NCBI RefSeq assembly: GCF_016808335.1
Contig: NC_053142.1
Location: forward strand, 1,067,541 to 1,131,540
Direction: 5' to 3'
Source: Panicum virgatum
Taxonomy: Eukaryota > Streptophyta > Magnoliopsida > Poales > Poaceae
Length of the DNA: 64,000 nucleotides
Below are positions 46,930-56,700 of the stretch, piece by piece. Numbering within the stretch: the stretch's first letter is position 1; every line of letters starts with the position of its first letter. The notes below the pieces were generated by a model. That model had not been told where the DNA came from. It worked only from the letters and a program-made list of their open reading frames with translations, and searched no databases. Both the position numbers and the translations under genes were made by a program.

Positions 46930-47640
46930 ATGGGCTTTCTGTTTTGCATTATTTGAATGGTAGAACATGAAAGAGACTTGTGGATATATTCCATTTGGCC
47001 CTAAGTATGTCGTACTCGGTGGATGCAAAAGGGATTCAGGTGGGCTGACCTAACCGCTATAGCTTACCATAGTTGGTCCTTGCTTTCAAGTCTGTAGTTC
47101 AAGCTTTGGGTTTTGTAGTTAAGGCCTAACTGTTCTATGTTCACACTTAGTCAACTACTTTCAAACATTATACAAGCATGTGCTATTAGAAAACATATAA
47201 ACCAAATATAAATATGTTCAAGTTGAAATGCTATGATGCTGGGGTCAATCAAGAATGCTCAACCCTTGGTAAGCTCAGCATTTTAAATTGATTTTACACT
47301 CCCAACACTTTCCCACATATAATGACCTTTTCTTCCAATTGTACCCAAAGTCTGAACCGCATGTGCCTTCAGGCGGGGGTGGACGGAGTTTGCCCACAAA
47401 ATTTGCTCCGCGAGGGGTTGTTTGCAAAAATAACGATAATATCAAATTTTCTCTTCTCATAGAAATATATTTTTGATTAAGGGTCTCAACATAAATTGTT
47501 TTAACGAAACATAAATTGTTCGTCTGGGATTTTGCTTGCAAGTGGTGCACCTGACTTAGACTCTGGCGGTGCTAGAAGGGGTGGTACAACACCAGGGCCA
47601 AGATCTGATAACCAAGAGCTGCTCCTCAGAACAGGAATAA
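46930..47640. other. Spacer downstream of the SUMO protease gene
   Basis: No supported gene. A 91-codon minus-strand frame (47550-47275) has no recognisable domain. Confidence 0.35.
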
Positions 47641-47644
47641 ACAT

Positions 47645-48097
47645 ATGAGGATCCATTTGTATTCTGGATCCCCATCCTACTATCCTTGCAAAAGAGCCCA
47701 TGAGGATTCATTTGTACTCTGGGATTACCATAGACCGGAGTTGCTTGGTGCATACAAAGTGTGTCCTTCGATTAGGTCGGAGCTAGAGAAGTTGAACGCA
47801 GACCTTTGGACTTCGGAGAAGTCTAAGGAAGCTAGCCCACCTACTGTTGACTGTTCTTTTTGCCCTTCTTTGATTGCTGATCTTGATGAGTTATGCATAG
47901 AGAAAACCAACCTAGAGAATGGCGCGGACATGTTAGATCGAAAAGGCTGGGTCACGTTGCCGCTGTGGCACAGTAGAGACACGCATGGTGTACGCCATGG
48001 CAGCTACGACGCGATAGGGGTAGTTGCGCCTCTGCATGGCGGGGCCCGCCATGCAGACAACATTGTAGCGCTCACTACATTCTGGTCTGTAAATTGA
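47645..48097 (+). CDS. Unrecognised 150-codon open frame
   Basis: The frame contains two spaced segments of similar form (CPSIRSELEKLNADL and CPSLIADLDELCIEK), each a Cys-Pro followed by a short acidic heptad-like helix. Coiled-coil retrotransposon gag proteins have similar segments, but I cannot assign it. A polymer of short direct phrases (GAGGATYCATTTGTA) precedes it. It may be a remnant rather than a gene. Confidence 0.25.
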   Translation: MRIHLYSGSPSYYPCKRAHEDSFVLWDYHRPELLGAYKVCPSIRSELEKLNADLWTSEKSKEASPPTVDCSFCPSLIADLDELCIEKTNLENGADMLDRKGWVTLPLWHSRDTHGVRHGSYDAIGVVAPLHGGARHADNIVALTTFWSVN

Positions 48098-48171
48098 TTG
48101 CAAATTGTAATCGTAGCACTGAATTTCTTTAATGGTACTGTGATTACATATCTGGTCGGCCTCTGTAATCG

Positions 48172-48462
48172 TTCGCGGAGCTAGAGGCGGACGTGGTGGC
48201 CGCGCTCCCCGGCGTGACGCTGCACCCGCCGGAGCTTATCCCCGTGGGGCCGCTCATCGAGCTCCAGCAGTAGCAGAGGCAGGAGGACGACGAGGTGCGC
48301 GGGGACCTGATCAAGGCCGCCGACGACTGCGTGGAGTGGCTGGACGAGCAGCCACCACAGTCCGTGGTGTACGCGTCGGTGGGCAGCGTGGTGGTGCTGT
48401 CCCCCGGCGAGGTCGTGGAGATGGCGCACGGGCTGGCGTCGATGGGGCGGCCATTCCGGTGG
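48172..48462 (+). pseudogene. UDP-glucosyltransferase exon fragment
   Basis: The frame encodes ELEADVVAALPGVTL, then PVGPLI, then a TAG at 48271, and continues with CVEWLDEQPPQSVVYASVGS and EMAHGLASMGRPF. This is the segment of a family-1 plant glycosyltransferase just before the UDP-sugar-binding PSPG box; the SVVYASVGS motif suggests the UGT84-type group that glucosylates carboxylic acids (family knowledge). The N-terminal acceptor domain and the PSPG box are missing and the sequence changes abruptly after the Arg-Trp at 48457-48462. It is a dead gene fragment with unusually high GC compared with its surroundings. Confidence 0.8.
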
Positions 48463-49378
48463 GCTGCCTTGGGCGCCACCTTGGGCGCCCCTTTTGGGCC
48501 TAAAAGGCCCATTAGTGCACTTAAGCCCAGTCTAATTCGGATCTCATCCTTATCAGGCTTCTTTCCCTTAAGTGTGTGACCCTATGGGCTCACATGCGAA
48601 TAGACATGGCCCGAGTACTCTTACTCGGCCCAATAGTAGACAGTGGCCTCTAGCAAGACATGTCAACTCCTATACGCACACAAAGATCGTATCAGACGAG
48701 CCGCCACAATATCATATACATGCTGTTCCCTTTGCCTCACGATATTTGGTCTAGCTTAAAGCCGACCACTCTTTCTCGATCCTATGATTCGGAATCCTTG
48801 GTTAACTCTTAACCCTAGCATGGCCATGCATTTCCTGATCCGAATCACTCGAGGGGCCCAGAGATATCTCTCTCTTGTAGAGAGGGGCAAATCCCGTCTT
48901 GACCGACCATGTCTCACAGCATGCTTCTTGACAGACCCAAAAGCCACCTTTATAACTACCCAGTTACGGTGCAGTGTTTGATGGCTCCTAAGTAAGACGG
49001 TTCACATCTTGAGTACATACGATGATCTCAGGTCTTAAGACACAGCATACATATTGTGTAATAAGAGGTCATCATCTCGTGTTGGATCAGTTCAATCTCA
49101 TGTCTCACATGAGCCCACATTATTAGTTTGACATTCCCATGTCCATGACTTGTGAAACGTAGTCAATCAACTAATACATGTGCTAGTCTAATATTCATGT
49201 GTGTCCTCACATGAACTCCGACTAGGAACACTTTAGAATATCCATACAAGTAAAGAGTTTCACAAATACTTCACATAAGTATTAATCAATACAAGTTGTC
49301 ATCCATGGATATTCAAGGAACACTTTACTAATCATGAATACAAGGAAATATGATTGTCTCTAGGGTATATTTCCAACA
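48463..49378 (-). repeat. Copia-type LTR-like segment
   Basis: On the minus strand the segment begins TGTTGGAAATATACCCTAGAG at 49378, the opening of a common grass copia LTR. It continues as noncoding sequence to the UGT fragment, where no clean CA end or target duplication could be fixed. Probably a solo or truncated LTR. Confidence 0.55.
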
Positions 49379-49382
49379 GAAT

Positions 49383-49800
49383 GGCCATTCGGTATGACCC
49401 CTTGGCAAAAATGTGGGATCGGACCAAAACACCCGAATTCGGTGGAAAAGGTTATACACAGCACCCACACATGGAACCACATCCAACCCGGTGCAAATGG
49501 TTCATGTCGGAATGTAAACGGTCGAGAAACGTGTGCCATAGGGCACAGGATGCGAAAACATAGGCCGAACGACCATTCAGTATGACCCCTTGGCAAAAAT
49601 GTAGGATCGGACCAAAATACCAAAATTCGGTAGGAAAGGTTATACACAACACCCACACTTGGAACCGCGTCCAACCCGGTGCAAACGGTTTGTGTCAGAG
49701 TGGAAATGGTTGAGAAACGTGTGCCATAGGGTACGGGAGGCGAAAATATAGGCCGAACGGCCATTCGGTATGACCCCTTGGCAAAAAAATTGGATTAGAC
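49383..49800 (+). repeat. 188 bp tandem repeat, just over two copies
   Basis: GGCCATTCGGTATGACCCC occurs at 49383, 49571 (variant) and 49759, each 188 bp apart. The units are similar throughout (TTATACACARCACCCACAC and GAGAAACGTGTGCCATAGGG blocks). They lie directly upstream of an rDNA fragment. Family not recognised. Confidence 0.85.
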
Positions 49801-50029
49801 CAAAACAGCCGTAGAATATGGATTCAAGTTCAGCACGGACAAAAAGGCTCAAGAACGAACGAAATCAGCCTCCGTTGACGGGGGCTGAGTTTACGAACTC
49901 TCATGTGACCCCGAACTGAAAATAGCCCAGTTTTTTAGACCAAACATGTTATCTCGCCCAATCACAGGCCTTCTAGGGCAAAATCCAAAACTGTGCGCCC
50001 AGTAGGCTAAAAAACTGCTAGAACTTCTG

Positions 50030-50237
50030 GGTGGGGGATGTCCTTGGGTACGGACGTGGTGTTTAGCTCCCCGTGCCGCATGGTATGGTGGGCTGAAGTT
50101 GAGGCTGTCGTCTTACTATGTCAGGCACCTGGATGTGGTGGGCGACATAAGTTGTTCTCGGTGCGGTGTCTCGGCTCGCAGCTAGCTCCATGGCCTAGAG
50201 GACCCATTTACAACTGTAGCGCCTTGGTGCTCGGACC
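50030..50237 (+). other. ITS2 fragment of nuclear rDNA
   Basis: The GTACGGACGTGGTGTTTAGC to GTAGCGCCTTGGTGCTCGGA stretch matches the 3' part of grass ITS2 and is colinear with 60790-60985. Confidence 0.75.
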
Positions 50238-50591
50238 GTGACCCCAGGTCAGACAGGATTACCCGCCGAGTTTAAGCATATAAATAAGCTGAGGAGAAGA
50301 AACTAACAAGGATTCCCCTAGTAACGGCGAGTGAACCGGGAGTAGCCCAGCTTGAGAATCGGGTAGCCTCACTATCCGAATTGTTGTCTGGAGAGGCATC
50401 CTCTGAGACAGATCGGACCCAAGTTTCCTGGAAAGGGACGCCTGGGAGGGTGAGAGCCCCATCTGGCCCGGACCCTGTCTCACCACGAGGCGTCGTCAAC
50501 GAGTCGGGTTGTTTGGGAATGCAGCCCAAATTGGGCGGTAAACTCCATCCAAGGCTAAATACAGGTGAGAGACCGATAGTGAACAAGTACT

Positions 50592-50646
<55 letters not shown>

Positions 50647-50975
50647 CTGGGAGGGAAGCGGATGGGGGCCGGCGATGTCCCCTGGTCGTATGAGGAATGG
50701 CTTCTGCTGGTTCGCCGATTGGCTCGGGGTGTGGACTGTTGTCGGCTGCGCCGGCGGCCTAAGCCCAGGGGCCTTAGGTGCCTCTGGAAGCCGTCGGCGG
50801 CACGGCCGGTTCTTGCGTGCCGCAAGGTGCGTCCCTCGGGATGCTGCGCTGCAACAGCCTGCGGGCTCCCCATCTGACCCGTCTTGAAACATGGACCAAG
50901 GAGTTTGAAATCCGTGCGAGTTGATGGTTCTTAAACCTAGGAAGCGCAAGGAAGCTGACGAGCGGGAGGCCCTCA
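50238..50975 (+). rRNA. 25S rRNA, 5' fragment (degenerate)
   Basis: Starts ACCCCAGGTCAGACAGGATT followed by CCGCCGAGTTTAAGCATAT and continues through the first ~700 bases of plant 25S rRNA, including AACGGCGAGTGAACCGGGAG and GAGGGAAAGATGAAAAGGAC. It carries transitions that would not be tolerated in a working rRNA (for example ACTACC to ATTACC). Similarity is lost near 50975. It is an isolated fragment without 18S or IGS. Long open frames on either strand here are fortuitous. Confidence 0.9.
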
Positions 50976-51239
50976 CTTTCAGGACTTGGTTTGTAATAAA
51001 TAAATTTTCGCTGCAAACTCTGAGATGTATGAAATATTTTGTGTTGTAATCTCTAGACTCACCTTCGTATGAGTGTGGTCTGTACGATCTTGTCAACGTG
51101 GCTTTAATCGAGGCTTCACTCGAGGAACTGTTGGTGAGTGCAATTTTTGTATCATCGTTGCTTAGCAACTTTGAATCGTGCACCCGGGCCCAGTTTGTTA
51201 GCGGGGCAACTAATCGAGTAAAAGAAACGGGGAGCAATA

Positions 51240-53050
51240 CATAGGTACCTAAGGGCATGGAACTACAATTTCAATCGACTCCTAAGAACGTAAATGCACA
51301 GAAGAAATTATTACAACAGATATATAATACATGAATGATATTATGTGCGAAAATAATGGGGGATGCACCGGGGCTTGCCTTCTTGGGCACTATCAGAAAT
51401 AGCCTTGGGCTCTTCCGGATGTTAGTCCGGGTCTTGATTCAGTTCGGTTAGATTCAAAGTACTGACGTCCGCAACGTTCTCGTCAGCCGGAGTTAACTTG
51501 TGTACGCCGTCCGATAAATTGACCGTTTCTATATAAATGCAAGAATGGGTTGTTACAAAAGGTGTTTTTAATATGTATAGCTTTCCTTCACTATATAGTT
51601 GTAACCCAAACTTATGTGTTTTAAGTGATGAACTTCTTTTAACTAAATCTTACTGGGCAATTGTTTATAGAGTAGTTTTAGTTACATTTACTTTCATAAA
51701 GTGAATGGGGTTGGGTTTCTCTTTTAAAATTTATTATTCATAAAGGTATTTGTTCTTTTTATTCCATGAGCTAGGATTACTTTCGGGTGTTACAAAAATT
51801 ACCCAATGCAGAAAATTTACTTAGGCATTCATGATAAAATTTTTAGCCAAAAACAGTAAATATAGCAAGCATGGAAAAAGATTAAAACCTACTATGTTGC
51901 TATCAACCACAAATTATAGAGAATGATTCCGAAGGTTTCTGTAGCTCCAATTTTTACAGGGACTAAGAAAAAGTATACTCTTCTTACTATAATTTTTCCA
52001 GGATTTTACTTAGCGTATAACAGCAGTAAAAAAATTAACAAAATAGGCATATGCATAATTAAGTTAATTTCTACCGAGAGTTCCTTAGTGTTTTTGTGTA
52101 CCAAAATTTTACCATGGCTCATTCTACACCAAAACATGTTCCAGTAAAAATACCATCATTTATTTCCTTTTATAACTCCAGTATAGCATTTACTCATTTA
52201 ATAACATGTATAATTATTCAAACTAGATTTTATTAAGAACACATGCTCAAACTTTTTTTACAGAATCTTTGCCAACCTAGTATTATTGTGTATGATTTCC
52301 AGGGACAAAAACGTATTATATCTACTAGGAGAAAATACACAAACAAATTAATGTGATAGCAAGAGTAATTCATTTCTCATGTTCTGTTCAAGATCTGGTT
52401 CCCAAACTTTTCAGGCATGATTATATACTCAATAACAAACTTTGGTATAAATTTCATATTTTTTTCAAACTATTCTAACTATATTCCATGATTTATGGCT
52501 ATTTAGCAAGGATTTAAACACATAAATAGCTAAACAGTTCTAGAAATACCCAAACTAGGGCATTGAAGTTCATTTACCAAATCTAACTCCTAGAAAAAGT
52601 TTCATGATCAGAAAGGTAGTAGAACTATCACAACAAAAATGTGAAGCTTCCTAGTAGATTTACAAAAGTGAAAGGTTTCATTCAGTTCCAAGGATGCATT
52701 GTTGTTCAAATTTTTACCAGGCAATAGATCTAGCAAGAGGAATATTTTGGTCAAAAATATTCAAAAACTCTAAGCCGGGTACTGACAATGGCCCCGGGCC
52801 CATCTTGGAAGAGGTACGAACCCGCAGGTGGGGCCACCACTGTGATGTGATTCTGTGCAACTTGGTTGCAACGGGCGCACGGTGGCGCGCGTAGCGGGAG
52901 TCTTGCCCCGTGCTTCCCATCAATCGGTCACTGCTTCATCACGCCTCTACGGCTTAATGACCTGTGGCCCCCACGCGTAGTGCGCGTCACGCATCATACC
53001 TCTTACCCTCTTCTCTGAAGCAGCACGTACTGCAACCCAGGCTGGCACGT
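51240..53050 (-). mobile_element. LTR-retrotransposon LTR fragment related to 28.1-32.5 kb
   Basis: Blocks such as GAACGTAAATGCACA, then CACCGGGGCTTGCCTT, occur in the same order and spacing as at 28180-28250. The remainder is AT-rich and noncoding, turning GC-rich near 52790-53050. Ends were not resolved. The 50976-51239 stretch may also belong to it. Confidence 0.5.
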
Positions 53051-53784
53051 CCCGTCTCTTCCAAGCAGCCCACAACAGGAATAGGGGTAAGTTGCTGTAG
53101 CATGAACTTGTTTTAAATTTGATTTAAAAATTTTAAGGTGATAAAAATGGGCTCTCTTGTGATTGATAGCTTATAACCTACAAAGCAGGTTAGCAACGGA
53201 CCAAATGTGAAGGTCCCAAAATCTAGCCGTGGGGGTAAAACAGGCACCCCCTATGAACAATCATAAATCTTATGAGGCAGTTGTGCTTAGCTTGTACCAT
53301 GAAAAAGCAACTATATCATGTTGTAAGCTTGCTTAACTTAAGAAATGTTCTTAGCGTTGATTTAACTTGTGAGATGATCTTAATGCTGATTTATCATTCC
53401 AACTGTATCGTGTTGTAAGCTTGCTTAACTTGAGAAGTTCTGATCGTTGATTTATCATTCTAACATGATATTGTTTGCCTAATTTGTAAAATGTCCGCTG
53501 GCAGACGACGGGTAGGGCGATTGTTTATGTGCTGATGGCACAATGAATTATGAATAGAGTAATGCATTATTAGACATTGATTAGAGTAGAGATGTCTGAC
53601 TATAAATCAACAGGACTAAACCTACCTAATTCCACTACTGGTTCATACTACATGAGATCGCATTTCCAGCCAAACGACAAAAGTAAGCTCTGACAGGTAC
53701 AAGCACAATGCACATTCCAACGCTCAACAAAATACTGCATTCCCGTCCCATTGCACAGGCCGGACGCGCACGACAGGCAGCGAG
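53051..53784. other. Downstream flank of the minus-strand gene
   Basis: No gene. Contains an imperfect direct repeat (GTTGTAAGCTTGCTTAACTT at about 53320 and 53413). The 3' UTR of the gene ending at 53785 is expected here. Confidence 0.4.
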
Positions 53785-56700
53785 CTACAGGTCCCTTGTA
53801 GTCTCCACTGCGACTCCCTCGTTGAGCCTCTTCATTGTCAGCTGCTTGTACACGGCGCCCAGCGCCATCACCACCGCCGTGTCCGAGGACCCGGCCAGCG
53901 GAGATGCCACACCCAACGCGTCACCCAACAGCTCCAACACAGCATCCACGACCATGCTGGCACTGGTGTTGCCCGCCTTCGCCTGCTGCACCAGACGCCC
54001 AGCCGCCTGCTGCACCAACTCCTCAACTGTTGAAGCCCAGCCAGCACCTGCTACAACAGAGCCTGCGGTCCTCAGCCTCTTTGGGGTCGAGCCACCCAGA
54101 GGGTCGGTCACTGCAGCACCGCTCTCTTCACCAGGGGAGGCAGAGTTAGGGTTTACAATTCCAGTAGAAAAAACATTCAGACTTCACCGATAAAGAAAAA
54201 TTTAGAAATATCAGAAATATCATATCAAATTCAATCAAATTCAATTTAAAAAATGGCAGGATTTCCCTAAAATCCATCTCTAAGCCATCATACATGACAA
54301 TTGCATATAACAATAAAGAAATAAGACTACATATCGCAACAATGTCATTTATTTTTGTTATTGCAGGTTGTAGAAGCCATTAACTATATTCAGTACCTAT
54401 TAATATCAATTAATATCAAAGGAAGAAAGCTGTCCTTTCCACTTAAGGACTAAAATTGCTACTTCCAAGTTGCATCAGAGGACCTATTGCCACTAAGCCA
54501 ATTCTAGAAAGGCTTACCTGTTTTATTAACCACCCATTTGCCAGCTCCACAACTAAAATTGCTACTTCCAAGTTGCATCAGAGGACCTATTGCCACTAAG
54601 CCAATTCTAGAAAGGCTTACCTGTTTTACTAACCACCCATTTGCCAGCTCCACTGGATGACTCACCAACAGCTACCTCTGTCCCCTTCCCTTTGCCCTTT
54701 GTTGCAGCCCCATTGGAGCACTTATCCTGGGTAGATTGCATCTCATCAGCACCAGTTATGGACTTTTTGATTCCCTGTTCAAGCACTCCACTCTCCAGGG
54801 AACAAACAGGCACAGCCGGCTGCAAGGAAGTTTCAGACAAATGCATTCAACTCAATGTTGATCATAGAGGAGACCAGGCTGTGGATATACCTCACGCACA
54901 CTTGTAGGAGTCCTGGGATCCTTGTCCACTGCCGCAGCTTCTTGGCCGCTCTGCATGGACACATTCTACTGCAGCTCTGGAAGCTCCCAGGTACAAGTAA
55001 GATCAGACCCAACTGAGTGGAGGCAACCTGTCATGGAGCCATCTCTCATTTCATGGACTGAAAAGAGGCCATCTCTCATTTCATGGACTGAAAAGAGAAG
55101 TAGATAGACATTCACAGAAAAAAAAATGAGAATTTAGATAGCATTATGTCACTGAACTAGCATGCAGATTCAGATTGCTGCCAACACTTACCTCTCAGAA
55201 GGTCTTTGCGCACAGATTCAGTATGCTCTGCATTGATTTTGATGGCCTGCATAATTTAACAGTATTTTGAATTGATAATGACAACATGAGTAGTTGGGTG
55301 CTGCACCAAAAGAACAGATTATATCTCAAAAAAAAGGAACACGTTATATCTCAAAAAAAAGGAACACGTTATATCTCAAAAAAAAACATTATGAATGAGT
55401 TGTGTCTTTCAACAAGAACATACTTGTAGCATGGTGGGAAGTCCTCCAGTTGTGAGGCTACCAACCAGGGTTCAAACCCAGGTTCTCAAAAAAAAAAAGG
55501 CCCCTCACTGTGTTCCCCAAAAGTATTTGACTCAACCTGTGGCAACAGTGTCCCTGTAGGGGCAAGAGACTGCTTCCGGGTGCCTTTTCTCAACTTTTCA
55601 AACAATGCCTTCTGGATGTCTCTCTCCTTGGGTCGAGATTTTTATTCTCCTTTTTAGTTCTCTTTCAACAGTGAAACACAGATTGAGCGACAAACAACAG
55701 AGTTATTCTTTCCATCCTGGTTGTAGGGGCAGGCGAGTTAGGGGATGTTATGGCTGTGTGGAGATGTGGAGAGGCGAAACAAGGAACCAGCCAAGAAATC
55801 AACAATATCAAGGAGAGGATTATAGAGATGATGATGGTGCAGACCCTTGAAGCGCAGATCTGATGACAAAGAGAATAGAGAAGATGAGCTGGGAGAACAT
55901 GACCTTGAGCACCAAATCGAGAAGAGAGAAGGGGGTAAGAGAAAGAGGGGGTGAAAATGACTATTATGGACAGAAAGATAAGAGCAGAAAATCAAGCTGC
56001 TATAGAAGGATGGGTCCAGCAACTGCAGGCAGAGAGGCGGTGTGCTTCATTTGCAATGGTACTGGACATCAACATGGCCAATGCCCTAACCATCCCTTAT
56101 GTTACAATTGCAAATGTAGTGGGCATAAAGCAATGTTTTGCCCTGCCAAGAAGGGATTGAGGAACTGTGGTTTTGGTATACCTGGAGCAGGTTTCTTTAG
56201 TATCCATATACCAACTGACAAAGGCAAGGGAAGGAAAAAAAAAGCGGGGCCATATTGCCTTTGGTCTAACAATCAGAGTTATTCTTTTTAAAACTGAAAT
56301 GTACAACAACAACAACATAGCCTTTTGTCCCAAGCAATTTGGGGTAGGCTAGAGATGAAACCTAAAAGAAACGAGAAACAAGGATAAGAGAAGCATAAAA
56401 AAGAAAAAAAAAGAAAAACACAAGACAGAAGGTAGCGATAGGGGTAAACAGAAAAAACAAGCAAGAGTTATGGTTCCGGCATTAGTTAACTTTACACGTT
56501 CTTAAAAATAATTTAAAAGTGTACATTTTAGTTTGAAAGTGTACATTTCAGTTTGAACTGAAATGTACACTTTTAAATTATTTTTAAGAACGTGTAAAGT
56601 TAACTAATGCACTGATTGCTGTAATATAAATGGCGTTGGATGATTTGGATCATTATGCAACTGCAGCTAATAGCATCACACATCCAGAATGCTTCCAAAG

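Noticed and set aside
50272..51258. A 328-codon minus-strand open frame
   Set aside because: It is antisense to 25S rRNA sequence. rRNA similarity explains the region and the protein has no domain.
51545..51800. A possible small LTR bounded by TTACA-type motifs
   Set aside because: GGGTGTTACA at 51787 resembles an LTR end, but no matching opposite terminus or target duplication was found.
53708..54193. A 161-codon plus-strand frame
   Set aside because: Antisense to the last exon of the minus-strand gene, whose splice phase and acceptor fit. GC-rich coding sequence often opens the opposite strand.
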